From NCBI GenBank assembly GCA_934193515.1, contig CAKPVJ010000002.1:62001-126000 (forward strand): a stretch of 64,000 bases of DNA, read 5' to 3'. This document shows positions 7,820 to 16,221 of the stretch, piece by piece (position 1 is the first letter of the stretch; each line of letters starts with the position of its first letter). The notes beneath the pieces were generated by a model that worked only from the letters and a program-made list of their open reading frames with translations, did not search any database and had not been told where the DNA came from. Position numbers and translations under genes: made by a program. Origin of the DNA: an uncultured Megasphaera sp. (lineage in GTDB: Bacteria > Bacillota > Negativicutes > Veillonellales > Megasphaeraceae).

Positions 7820-9364
7820 CTACGCTTTTATTAACTTAGGAGAAATGCCAAATACTTCTGCAAAATTGACAGCTGTCTTCATAAACGTCCAGCGTTCCAA
7901 GGCAATATCGGATTCTGCATGATAATATACTTTGAGCAGTCCATCTGCTAGTTCCGTCCGGATGCGGCTGATTTTTCCTAAATGGCTTTTGTCCAATGAA
8001 TCAGCCAGGCGGAAAATGGCTACTAATTTAGCCGTAATCACCTTCTGTTCTGCAGATAAATGATTGTAGATAGCCGGGGATGCATGTAAAATGCCGCCAT
8101 ACGAATAATAGCAAATATTGGCAAGTATTTCTTTTTCTTCATCTGTAATGCCAAACAAATCGGTTTCCATGATCAAATTATATGTACAACTATTGTGCTT
8201 GCGTATATTGATGAATTTGCCAATTTCATGCAAAATAGACGCCAGCTGCAGCAAATACCCGTAAGTGAAGTCAAGCCCAATTTCTTTGTATACGGCATGG
8301 AACAGCACGCTGCTGAACTCCTCAACGGCCGAGGAATGCGTCGGGTCATATAAATATTTTCCTGCCATCTCCCGCGTCAAATCCAAAAGCAGCGTCCGTT
8401 GGTGACTGACATACGAATTATGCGTCTGCTCTGCTACGTAATGCATGGAATACCCTTCCGTAAAGGTCGTGCTCATCATGACAATCATATCGACGTCCAG
8501 ACTGCGCAGCAGTTCATAGTACAATAACAGCGTCGGCATAATGACATTGGCCAAATTTTCTGATAAATGAAACTGCTGCACCAATTTATACGGGGTAACA
8601 CCATGAAAAGAATAAATAAACTGTTTGAATTCCTGGGGAGTAATAAGGCTGACGTCTTCTACATGTTTTTTATTCATCAAGCGACCAATCAACGTCGCTG
8701 CCCGTCCTGATAAAACAATGTACTTGATGTCATGCTGGCGCACACTGGCCCACAGCGGGGACAACGTACCATAAATATATTCCCGGACAGCCGTCGTAAA
8801 TGTCAGTTCCTGCCGCTGTTTTTCTGTAAAGTTTTCCAAAATGCGCAGCGACCCGATATGCACGTTTTGCTGAAACAGCAGCTTATCTGATTTCCAGCAG
8901 GTCAGTCCTACGCCGCCGGAGGTAATATCCAGCAACAGTACGGCTTTATTGGCAAAATTAAAGCGTCCTTTCAAAACATGATAATACAAGCCGAAAAATT
9001 TATAATATATTTCTTTCGTCATGCGCACGACTTGGACATGAAACCCTGTGCGAATATAGATCTGATCCAATACGTTGAGCAGATTATCGGCTTCGCGAAT
9101 GGCCGTCGTAGATAAAACGTGTACATCAGTCACATCGTAATCTTTCATCAACTGTTTGAATTTACCCAGTATGGTACAGATTTCATTCAATGATTGGAAG
9201 CTGACATGATGGCGCGTAAATACTTCGCCCCCATACCGTACTTCTTTGGATACATTTTCGATAATCTCCATGTCATCCAGTGATGAATAGGCTATAATTT
9301 TCAACGTCATATTTACTGTGCCAATGTGAATAATGCCAAACAACCTTCTGGCCCGATTCTCCAT
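7820..9364 (-). CDS. Divergent Ppx/GppA-like protein with degenerate active sites
   Basis: A 514-aa protein with the two-part plan of Ppx/GppA: an actin-like ASKHA domain (about 1-310) and a C-terminal HD-type helical domain. Aligned by eye with the intact Ppx at 9711-11243, key positions are lost. The first phosphate loop DMGSNSIRF becomes IHIGTVNMTLK. The catalytic Glu in TGEREAYL is replaced (TKEIYYKF, about Y118). The second loop DLGGASVE becomes DITSGGVG. The HD motif LHDVGK reads LHEIGK (about residue 377). It therefore looks like a non-catalytic relative, perhaps a polyphosphate or (p)ppGpp sensor or a PPK partner (inference). It is the first gene of an operon with ppk and has a GGGG ribosome-binding site. 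Confidence 0.75.
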   Translation of the reverse strand: MENRARRLFGIIHIGTVNMTLKIIAYSSLDDMEIIENVSKEVRYGGEVFTRHHVSFQSLNEICTILGKFKQLMKDYDVTDVHVLSTTAIREADNLLNVLDQIYIRTGFHVQVVRMTKEIYYKFFGLYYHVLKGRFNFANKAVLLLDITSGGVGLTCWKSDKLLFQQNVHIGSLRILENFTEKQRQELTFTTAVREYIYGTLSPLWASVRQHDIKYIVLSGRAATLIGRLMNKKHVEDVSLITPQEFKQFIYSFHGVTPYKLVQQFHLSENLANVIMPTLLLYYELLRSLDVDMIVMMSTTFTEGYSMHYVAEQTHNSYVSHQRTLLLDLTREMAGKYLYDPTHSSAVEEFSSVLFHAVYKEIGLDFTYGYLLQLASILHEIGKFINIRKHNSCTYNLIMETDLFGITDEEKEILANICYYSYGGILHASPAIYNHLSAEQKVITAKLVAIFRLADSLDKSHLGKISRIRTELADGLLKVYYHAESDIALERWTFMKTAVNFAEVFGISPKLIKA

Positions 9365-9710
9365 GTATGTTCCCCACTTTTCTTATTCAGTATTTGTGAT
9401 GAGATCCTACCACACCACACATCTTTTTTATATTATAGCATGAACGTACCGATTTTTTACATTTTTCTTGGATATTTGCTGTCATACATTTATAATGGCA
9501 TGATTGTCTTTGATAAAACACACAAGTGTTATTGTATGCATTTCATATATAGATACGATATGAGCTATGTAAAATTCTTGTCAAATATTTTGTCATATAA
9601 TACGCTGATGTATATGATTTTGACATTTTATACAAAAAAAGTGGGAACAGCCGTTGGTTCTGTAGTATAATGATACCGTTAGGACATTACAGAAAGAAAT
9701 GGGGTATACG
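9365..9710. promoter_or_regulatory. Divergent regulatory region between the two ppx-type genes
   Basis: A 346-bp AT-rich region without a credible gene. On the minus strand, an extended -10 (TGC followed by TATAAT, 9432-9440) lies about 70 bp before the ppk-operon start. On the plus strand, TATAAT at 9666-9671 lies 40 bp before ppx but has no good -35 box. An imperfect inverted repeat AACAC-N4-GTGTT lies near 9520-9535. No known PhoB-type box is recognisable. Confidence 0.5.
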
Positions 9711-11243
9711 ATGGAAAAATTAGCCATTATCGATATGGGTTCCAACTCAATCCGATTTGTCGTTTTACAAATTGCCGACAATACCGCCTATTCCCTCTTA
9801 TATCAAGAAAAAGAATCGATTCGTCTCGGTCAAGGTCTCAATCAGACCGGCCAGCTCAGTGATGAAGGAATGGAACGTGCCATGACATGTTTACATGTAT
9901 ATAAACATATTATGGAAGTCATGGAAATTACAAACTGCATGGCTGTCGCAACGGCTGCGGTCCGCAATGCCAGCAACGGTGACGCGTTTTTGAAAAAAAT
10001 CAATGCGGAAACAGGCATTACCATGAACGTCATCACAGGAGAACGAGAAGCGTATCTGGGATATTTAGGCGTCATTAACACCATCGCTATGAAAGATTTC
10101 CTTATCTTCGATTTAGGCGGTGCCAGTGTAGAAATGACGCTCGTCCATGACGGTGAACCGGTTCATTCTATTTCTATCCCTATCGGCGCCGTGACGCTGA
10201 CAGAAAAATTCAGTCTCCCAAACAACGTGACAGATGACGCGCTGCAGGCCTGCACGAAGTATGTACGCAAGAAGCTGTCAGCGGCTCCCTGGATTAAAAA
10301 TTTATCCCTGCCGATTGTCGGCATTGGCGGTACTGCCCGGAATTTTGCAAAGATGGACCAACGGGCTACGAATTATGAAATGTCTAAAATTCATAATTAT
10401 ATTTTGCATGCAGAAAATTTTTCGGCATTATATACACAAATTACAACCCGCACCAGTGCCAACCGCAAAAAAATCCCCGGCTTGTCCAGTGAACGAGCTG
10501 ACTTAATTGTTGCCGGGGCTGTTGTCATTAAAACGATTTTCGACACTGTCGGAAGCGACGAAATGGTCGTCAGCGGCTGTGGTCTCCGTGAAGGGCTGTT
10601 TTTTGAATACTATGCTAATTTTTATCATTTAGCCAAACCTCGTTTTGATGATATATTAGCATTCAGCGTACAAAACTTTATGGGTACCTTAGGCGCTGTT
10701 GTCAATAAGGCCCACATTCATCAGGTCATAAAAATTACAGGCCAATTATTCGATCAGCTGCAAGAGCTGCATGGCTATGGGCCGCGGCAAAAACGGCTGC
10801 TGATGACAGCTGCGCAGCTGCATGATGTAGGCAAAGTTATTAATTTTTATAATCATGCCCGCCATTCTGCGTTTATGATTGGCCATGCTCCCTTGTACGG
10901 CCTGACACACAGAGAACAGCTGATTGCTTCCTTTATTGCAGGATTTCACCATGGCATCAGCCGCAAGACCCTGCGTGCCTACCGGTATGCCAACATGGTT
11001 TCTCCTGATGACTGGATCATGATTCGCAAACTGTCCACCCTGCTTGCGTTAGCCGAAGCATCGGATTTGACGTACGAACAAATCGTAAAGGATATTCAAA
11101 TCACTTTTGCAGAAAATGTTGCCGTAATGGTCATTACGACTACGCCGGGTACCACATATAATGCAGCCGATTATGAAATGAAGCAGTTGACCAAGCAGTT
11201 TAAAAAAGAATATGGAGCTACTTTGCTTTTAGTTTGGAAATAA
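9711..11243 (+). CDS. ppx: Exopolyphosphatase (Ppx/GppA family) with C-terminal HD-like domain
   Basis: A 510-aa Ppx/GppA phosphatase that trims polyphosphate or hydrolyses pppGpp. The ASKHA motifs are intact: IDMGSNSIRFVV, ATAAVRNASNG, TGEREAYLGYLG (catalytic Glu), DLGGASVEMTLV and GIGGTARN. The C-terminal domain carries the HD motif LHDVGKVINFYNHARH, seen in long Ppx proteins. An ATG four codons upstream (9699) is possible, but GGGG at 9701-9704 is spaced correctly for the ATG at 9711, where family homology begins. It is divergent from the ppk operon and ends at a bidirectional terminator. Confidence 0.93.
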   Translation: MEKLAIIDMGSNSIRFVVLQIADNTAYSLLYQEKESIRLGQGLNQTGQLSDEGMERAMTCLHVYKHIMEVMEITNCMAVATAAVRNASNGDAFLKKINAETGITMNVITGEREAYLGYLGVINTIAMKDFLIFDLGGASVEMTLVHDGEPVHSISIPIGAVTLTEKFSLPNNVTDDALQACTKYVRKKLSAAPWIKNLSLPIVGIGGTARNFAKMDQRATNYEMSKIHNYILHAENFSALYTQITTRTSANRKKIPGLSSERADLIVAGAVVIKTIFDTVGSDEMVVSGCGLREGLFFEYYANFYHLAKPRFDDILAFSVQNFMGTLGAVVNKAHIHQVIKITGQLFDQLQELHGYGPRQKRLLMTAAQLHDVGKVINFYNHARHSAFMIGHAPLYGLTHREQLIASFIAGFHHGISRKTLRAYRYANMVSPDDWIMIRKLSTLLALAEASDLTYEQIVKDIQITFAENVAVMVITTTPGTTYNAADYEMKQLTKQFKKEYGATLLLVWK

Positions 11244-11272
11244 TAAAAGTACTGCAACCGATACAGGTACAT

Positions 11273-11313
11273 AAAAAAAGTCAGCGCGGCTATACATGCC
11301 CGCTGACTTTTTT
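11273..11313. terminator. Bidirectional terminator between ppx and cvfB
   Basis: GTCAGCG...CGCTGAC stem extended by GGC/GCC around a TATACAT loop. An A-run lies on the left and a T-run on the right, so it can serve both convergent genes. Confidence 0.9.
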
Positions 11314-11315
11314 AT

Positions 11316-12188
11316 TTATTTTTCTGCCGTATCTTCTTTTAAATACGTCCAGCCGTCTTGCTGATAAATCTTATTTTCTTTCATTAAGTGTCCTAACGCT
11401 CGTTTAAATGCCGCTTTGCTCAAGCTGAACTTCGCCTTAATAACGGCTGGTGCCGTTTTATCGCCATAGGGCATTTTACCTTTACGCTGTTTCAAAAATG
11501 CGATGATTTTTTCTCCGTCCGGCGTGAGCGAATTTTCTTTAGTCTGGCGCAGTGAAATGTTCACACGGCCGTCTTCCCGAATATAAGTAATGCGGCCTTT
11601 AACCATTTGGCCAATCAGAATCGGGCCGTTAAATTCGCTGCGGTGAAGAAACGCAATCCAGCGTTCCCGCGTCATCAGATAGGCACCTTGGTCTGTCATG
11701 TTGTACACAGCACCTTCTACCCAATCGCCGACTTTAGCGTCTGTTGCGGCTTTGGAAGCCCGGCGCATTTCATCTTCTACTTCCATGGATACAGCCAAGC
11801 GATGCGACTTATCTTCGTATAGTTTTACCCATACATATTCTCCTTCTTTGGGCCGTCCCTTCATTTCCGCAAACGGCATAAAAATACCTCGTTCTGTGCC
11901 GACATCGACAAACGCACCGAAACGGGTCGTATTAATAACAGGGGCATAACCAATCTGCCCCACTTTAATTTTAGGCAGACGCATGCTGGCCGTCAGTCGG
12001 CCCAATGGGTCATGATACAAAAACACGGTTACTGTGTCACCGACTTGAACCGGTTCTGTTTGCTGGTTTTTATGAAGCAAAATATCGTCATTTGTGTTGC
12101 CTGTACCGCCATTAAGAAACGCACCCATCTCACTGGTACGCAGTACTTCCAGCGTAGCGATACTATTTTCCTGCAGTAATGGATTCAT
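11316..12188 (-). CDS. cvfB: CvfB/YitL-type S1-like RNA-binding protein
   Basis: A 290-aa protein with several S1-type beta-barrels followed by a winged-helix C-terminus. Visible S1 features include TTRFGAFVDVGTERGIFMP, TDQGAYLMTRERW and GRVNISLRQ. The C-terminal part (GDKTAPAVIKAKFSLSKAAFKRALG) is the winged helix typical of this family. CvfB was described in Staphylococcus as an RNA-binding virulence regulator; its general role is unclear. An in-frame start 12 codons upstream would overlap rsfS. The ATG at 12188 lies 1 nt after the rsfS stop, with GAAGGTG 6 nt before it, so I chose it. Confidence 0.88.
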   Translation of the reverse strand: MNPLLQENSIATLEVLRTSEMGAFLNGGTGNTNDDILLHKNQQTEPVQVGDTVTVFLYHDPLGRLTASMRLPKIKVGQIGYAPVINTTRFGAFVDVGTERGIFMPFAEMKGRPKEGEYVWVKLYEDKSHRLAVSMEVEDEMRRASKAATDAKVGDWVEGAVYNMTDQGAYLMTRERWIAFLHRSEFNGPILIGQMVKGRITYIREDGRVNISLRQTKENSLTPDGEKIIAFLKQRKGKMPYGDKTAPAVIKAKFSLSKAAFKRALGHLMKENKIYQQDGWTYLKEDTAEK

Positions 12189-12189
12189 T

Positions 12190-12570
12190 TTATTCACCTT
12201 CAAACGGAATTCGTTCAGCGTCACACCATAAATTTTCTAAATCATAATACTGCCGATCTTGTTCCACAAATACATGTGCTACGACTTCGCCGGCATCAAT
12301 CAGAATCCATTTGCCTTCCCGGTATCCTTCTACATGACGGACATCATAGCCGTGCTTTTCCATCTGTTCTTCAATGTTATCAGCAATACTTTGTGCCTGC
12401 CGATTGTTGCGGGCACTGCAGATAACAAAATAATCCGCCATCATGGAAGAGTCTTCCATATTCAGAATAACAATATCCCAGCTTTTTTTATCATCTGCTG
12501 CTTTCGCAGCAATTTCATAACTCTTTAATTCTTTTTCTTCTTTCGTCGTTTCTTTCATTACGATTGGCAT
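12190..12570 (-). CDS. rsfS: Ribosome silencing factor RsfS
   Basis: A 126-aa RsfS/Iojap protein that binds ribosomal protein L14 and blocks subunit joining when nutrients are low. Motifs: KSWDIVILNMEDSSMMADYFVICSA, the central RQAQSIADNIE helix and the C-terminal GEVVAHVFVEQDRQYYDLENLW. Length is normal. GGAG lies upstream of the first ATG; a second ATG at codon 5 is also possible. It lies between an LCP gene and cvfB, all on the minus strand, in the common nadD-yqeK-LCP-rsfS order. Confidence 0.96.
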   Translation of the reverse strand: MPIVMKETTKEEKELKSYEIAAKAADDKKSWDIVILNMEDSSMMADYFVICSARNNRQAQSIADNIEEQMEKHGYDVRHVEGYREGKWILIDAGEVVAHVFVEQDRQYYDLENLWCDAERIPFEGE

Positions 12571-12587
12571 AATCTATCGTTTCTCCT

Positions 12588-13613
12588 TTATTCTTTTGCG
12601 TTTGTTGAGTGGACATCGGCTGCAGGAGCCGTCGGCGCAGCTGCAATCGCATTATTGGTCGTTCCTATAATTTTTTGTACTTCTACTGGGTCGTATGTCC
12701 ATAATTCTTGATACGATGTTTCTTTATCCTTAGTCATTTCGCCCGGCAAAATATAGAAATGAATGGCACTGACCGGTACATTTTTGAAATCAAATGCCAG
12801 AGAAGCCATATCTTTGGCGGAAATATTCGATTGAACTTGGTTCCAAAATCGATACATAAAGACAACATTGGCAATTCCAAAATGATTTTCCCGTTCGTTG
12901 TAAAATTCTTTGACAAACCGTTCCTGCCGCTGTGTCCGCGACAAATAGCCGTCGCTGTCAATATAGCGCATATACCCGGCAGCTTCCTGTCCGTCAAGGT
13001 TTTGATAGCCTTGGTACAAATTAATATCCGTTTCTCCGACAGCATCGGCATGATACATATTCTTTTCGACGTACATAGGCATGCCGCCGCTCATATCGAT
13101 CATTTTGCCAAATGTTTCTTCTGTAAATTCAGCATAAAACGGAATCGGAATATGGAAAATATCTTCTACGACAGCCCGCAGCAGCGGCAGACCGCCTTCG
13201 CTGTATACATCCTGCAATTCCTGTATTCCCTTTTCTTTGCGTCCTGTAATTTTAGTATTATCCGGCAGCATGATGAAGTCAACCTGCTTTTTATCCCTGT
13301 TTACAGCTGCTACGCCAATAAAATTGGCATGCTGCGGCGCATCATTATCCACGCCTACGAACAAGACATACAACGGAATATCCGGGCTGGACTGTGTAAA
13401 AGACTCAGAAGATCCGTTTTGCACGGCATCTATTTTCCCTTGCAGCTGTGCTTGACGAGCATCCTGAAAATGTTTCCATCCCAATACAACCAACAGGCAA
13501 ATAAACAGCAACGCTGCCAAAACCAGCAGCAAACGGCGAAATTTTTGGCGCGGCGTTATTTTTTTCTTCATGCGTTTTTGAGGACGTTTTTTGGTTAGGT
13601 TGTCTTGCTCCAT
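12588..13613 (-). CDS. LytR-CpsA-Psr family cell-envelope phosphotransferase
   Basis: A 341-aa LCP protein: a lysine/arginine-rich cytoplasmic tail, one membrane helix (about 28-46), then the extracellular LCP domain. Family features include an FVGVD-type strand, a PDNTKI segment in the usual P.DT position, and the RYIDSDGYLSRTQRQERFVK block with the Arg cluster that binds pyrophosphate. These enzymes attach polymers from lipid carriers to peptidoglycan. The C-terminal tail is Ala/Pro-rich. The ATG overlaps the yqeK stop (TAATG), indicating coupled translation. Confidence 0.92.
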   Translation of the reverse strand: MEQDNLTKKRPQKRMKKKITPRQKFRRLLLVLAALLFICLLVVLGWKHFQDARQAQLQGKIDAVQNGSSESFTQSSPDIPLYVLFVGVDNDAPQHANFIGVAAVNRDKKQVDFIMLPDNTKITGRKEKGIQELQDVYSEGGLPLLRAVVEDIFHIPIPFYAEFTEETFGKMIDMSGGMPMYVEKNMYHADAVGETDINLYQGYQNLDGQEAAGYMRYIDSDGYLSRTQRQERFVKEFYNERENHFGIANVVFMYRFWNQVQSNISAKDMASLAFDFKNVPVSAIHFYILPGEMTKDKETSYQELWTYDPVEVQKIIGTTNNAIAAAPTAPAADVHSTNAKE

Positions 13614-14212
13614 TATTTTTCCTTCCTATCTGCCTGCATAGCCAAAAGCAATGCATTTCGATTGATGACAGTTCCTGCATAAATCGTTTTTTCTTGTTCA
13701 AGCAAATGGGAAATTGTGGAATCATATCCAGCTAAGACTGCCCGATCTAAGTCGGTTGCCGCCAACTGGCGCAATGTTTCTACGCCGTCAAAATCACGAT
13801 TAACTTCAATATAATCTGCAATAAAAATGATTTTTTCCAACGTTCCCATGTGTTCGGCCCCTGTCGTATGATGCGCCAACGCCGCAAGCAGTGTTTCATC
13901 CTGTATACCGTACGTTTCTCTGGCAATCGTCACGGCTGCGTAGCCATGAAGCAGTCCTCCTGCGGACATAATGGCAGCAGGCAGGGAATCGCCGAAAGAA
14001 CGGCGTGCCAGCTGCTGCATTTCTTCCAGCGGCTTTTGTTTGGCTGCATCATGCAGTAAGCCTGCTACTTCTGCCTGATCTAAGTCGCCGCCATATTGGC
14101 CGGCTAATTCCCGTGCTTTGGCAGCAACGCCCAAAACATGGGTATACCGATGCTTAGAAAGGTTTTCTTTTAAATCGTTTTTAATTTTTTCTTTTAATGC
14201 TTCGTTGTACAT
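13613..14212 (-). CDS. yqeK: YqeK-type HD phosphohydrolase (symmetrical Ap4A hydrolase)
   Basis: A 199-aa HD-domain protein with metal-binding motifs HRYTHVLGVA, GLLHDAAK, HGYAAV and ALAHHTTG and the late IADYIEVNRDF Asp. This is the YqeK family, shown in other Firmicutes to cleave diadenosine tetraphosphate to ADP. It overlaps the end of nadD by 19 nt and the start of the LCP gene by 1 nt; nadD-yqeK-rsfS clustering is typical. Confidence 0.94.
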   Translation of the reverse strand: MYNEALKEKIKNDLKENLSKHRYTHVLGVAAKARELAGQYGGDLDQAEVAGLLHDAAKQKPLEEMQQLARRSFGDSLPAAIMSAGGLLHGYAAVTIARETYGIQDETLLAALAHHTTGAEHMGTLEKIIFIADYIEVNRDFDGVETLRQLAATDLDRAVLAGYDSTISHLLEQEKTIYAGTVINRNALLLAMQADRKEK

Positions 14213-14811
14213 TGATATACTCCATTTTTACGGATATATTCTGCCACTGTCGGCGGTATCATATAGCGTATAGACTGGCCGGTTGCAATACGGTGCCGCA
14301 GTTCTGTAGAAGAAATTTCCATGGTGGGTACTGTTAATTTTAAAATATTTTTTCCCAATGTTCCAAAATGGTCGATGACACTGCCAATTGATTGACTGCC
14401 ATCGGGTCTTGTCGCTCCTACAAACTGGCATAAGGACAAAATTTCTTCCGGCGCATGCCAATTCGGCAGGTCTTGAATCGTATCCGTACCGGAAATAAAA
14501 TATAAAATATAAGACGGCCCATAGAGCTTTTTTAGGAAATGCAGGGTATCTACGGTATAGGAACGGCCTTTGCGGCGTATTTCCATATCGCTTACGGCAA
14601 AATGAGGATTATCGGCAATGGCCAGCCGCACCATGGTCAGTCTTTGCTCTGCTGTAGCGCCTGCAACATGCTTATTGGGCGTTATGTAAGACGGAATAAA
14701 CAAAACCTTATCCAAATGGAATGTTTGTCTTGCTTCTTCTGCTATCATCAAATGTCCCAGATGAATGGGATTAAAGGTACCTCCCATAATCCCCAATCTA
14801 GTAATTTCCAT
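14194..14811 (-). CDS. nadD: Nicotinate-nucleotide adenylyltransferase
   Basis: A 205-aa nucleotidyltransferase making deamido-NAD from NaMN and ATP. It has the GIMGGTFNPIHLGHL phosphate loop (the HxGH motif reads HLGH) and the C-terminal ISSTELRHRI. A TTG start 13 codons upstream is open, but the ATG at 14811 fits the family. The GGAGG preceding it lies inside the upstream 53-aa ORF, 14 nt away, longer than ideal. The start overlaps that small ORF by 14 nt, so translational coupling probably compensates. Confidence 0.94.
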   Translation of the reverse strand: MEITRLGIMGGTFNPIHLGHLMIAEEARQTFHLDKVLFIPSYITPNKHVAGATAEQRLTMVRLAIADNPHFAVSDMEIRRKGRSYTVDTLHFLKKLYGPSYILYFISGTDTIQDLPNWHAPEEILSLCQFVGATRPDGSQSIGSVIDHFGTLGKNILKLTVPTMEISSTELRHRIATGQSIRYMIPPTVAEYIRKNGVYQCTTKH

Positions 14812-14959
14812 AGTAAATGTAGATTCCTCCCCATACGATGCCGACAGCAAGCAGATACAACACTAAGAATTTGGCATAATGCTTATATTCATATTGTGTT
14901 TTAGGTGCTGCGGCATAGTTCCGAAGCGTTTGTATATATCCCCATACGACTCGTTTCAT
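14798..14959 (-). CDS. 53-aa single-pass membrane protein between proA and nadD
   Basis: A short ORF read directly from the minus strand. The ATG at 14959-14957 shares the A of the proA TGA stop, and the TAG is at 14798-14800. The product starts MKRVVWGYIQTLRNYAAAP, then has a Lys/Tyr-rich stretch and one hydrophobic helix (FLVLYLLAVGIVWGGIYIYY) ending in GNY. The stop-start overlap with proA and the 14-nt overlap with nadD argue that it is translated. The function is unknown; it resembles the many small inner-membrane proteins that annotators miss. Confidence 0.7.
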   Translation of the reverse strand: MKRVVWGYIQTLRNYAAAPKTQYEYKHYAKFLVLYLLAVGIVWGGIYIYYGNY

Positions 14960-16206
14960 CAGCGAATCTGTCCTTCTCCATGAATCACATATTTATAGGA
15001 AACCAGCGCCGTCAAGCCCATGGGGCCGCGAACGTGCAGCTTTTGCGTGCTGATGCCGATTTCAGCGCCAAAGCCAAATTCAAATCCGTCAGTAAACCGT
15101 GTCGATGCATTGACATATACAGCGGCAGAATCAACTTCCTGCAAAAATTTAGCTGCTGTTTCTTTATTTTCCGTCACAATCGTTTCGGAATGATGGGTAC
15201 TGTAGCGGCGAATATGTGCTATGGCCTCATCTACAGATGCCACGGTACGAATGGACAGGATCAGGGCATTATATTCTGTCTGCCAATCGGCATCCGTTGC
15301 TTCCTGCATGCCCGTTTCATAGGTACGTACAGCCGTATCGCCGCGCAGTTCTACGGCATCTTTTTGCATCACCGGCACCAGCTTGGCCAGCAGTGCCTGG
15401 CTGACATCCTGGTGAACCAGCAAGGTTTCCATCGCATTGCATGTAGACGGCCGGGATACTTTGGCATTTTCAATAATACGTACAGCCATATCCAAATCAG
15501 CATCGGCATCGACATACACATGACATATGCCGCTGCCTGTTTCAATGCAGGGTACAGTAGCCGTCTGCACCACCATTTGAATCAAACCGGCCCCGCCGCG
15601 GGGAATCGCCAAATCAATATACTGCCGCAGTGTCAGCAATTCTTTGACTAAAGCCCTGTCTGTATTTTCCAGCAGTTCCACCAAGTCAGGCGATAAGCCG
15701 GCTTTCTGCAGTCCCGTCTTGATGACGGCTGCCAAAGCCATATTAGAACGGATGGATTCACTGCCGCCCCGCAGTACGCAGGCATTGCCGGATTTGATGC
15801 ACAGTGCAGCTGCATCGACGGTCACATTGGGCCTGGATTCATATACCATGGCAATGACGCCCAAGGGAACTGTAATTTTCTGAATATGAAGCCCATTGGG
15901 ACGCGTCCAATCTTCCAGACACTTGCCAACAGGATCTGGCAGGTCAATGACCTGTCGCACGCCCGTTGCCATGTCAGCAATACGTGCTTTTGTCAATGCC
16001 AGCCTGTCAAGCATCGCTTCACTCATACCGTTTGCTTTGGCATGTGCTAAATCTTCCTGATTGGCTGCCAAAATCGTTTCGCATTGCGATTCTAATTCTT
16101 CTGCTATATAATACAGTGCTTTATTTTTAACAGCTGAAGCAGCATTTGCCAGCAGTCTGGATGCCTCATGGGCTGCTCTTGCTTTCGTACGTACTTCTGA
16201 TTCCAT
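14959..16206 (-). CDS. proA: Gamma-glutamyl phosphate reductase
   Basis: A 415-aa NADPH-dependent enzyme of proline synthesis, reducing gamma-glutamyl phosphate to the semialdehyde. Aldehyde-dehydrogenase-fold features include MVYESRPNVTVDAAALCIKSGN, RGGSE and the catalytic Cys in SRPSTCNAMETLLVH; the C-terminal TDGFEFGFGAEIGIST is diagnostic. Length is standard. It lies 15 bp downstream of proB on the same strand. Confidence 0.97.
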   Translation of the reverse strand: MESEVRTKARAAHEASRLLANAASAVKNKALYYIAEELESQCETILAANQEDLAHAKANGMSEAMLDRLALTKARIADMATGVRQVIDLPDPVGKCLEDWTRPNGLHIQKITVPLGVIAMVYESRPNVTVDAAALCIKSGNACVLRGGSESIRSNMALAAVIKTGLQKAGLSPDLVELLENTDRALVKELLTLRQYIDLAIPRGGAGLIQMVVQTATVPCIETGSGICHVYVDADADLDMAVRIIENAKVSRPSTCNAMETLLVHQDVSQALLAKLVPVMQKDAVELRGDTAVRTYETGMQEATDADWQTEYNALILSIRTVASVDEAIAHIRRYSTHHSETIVTENKETAAKFLQEVDSAAVYVNASTRFTDGFEFGFGAEIGISTQKLHVRGPMGLTALVSYKYVIHGEGQIR

Positions 16207-16221
16207 CGGTATCCCTCCTTG

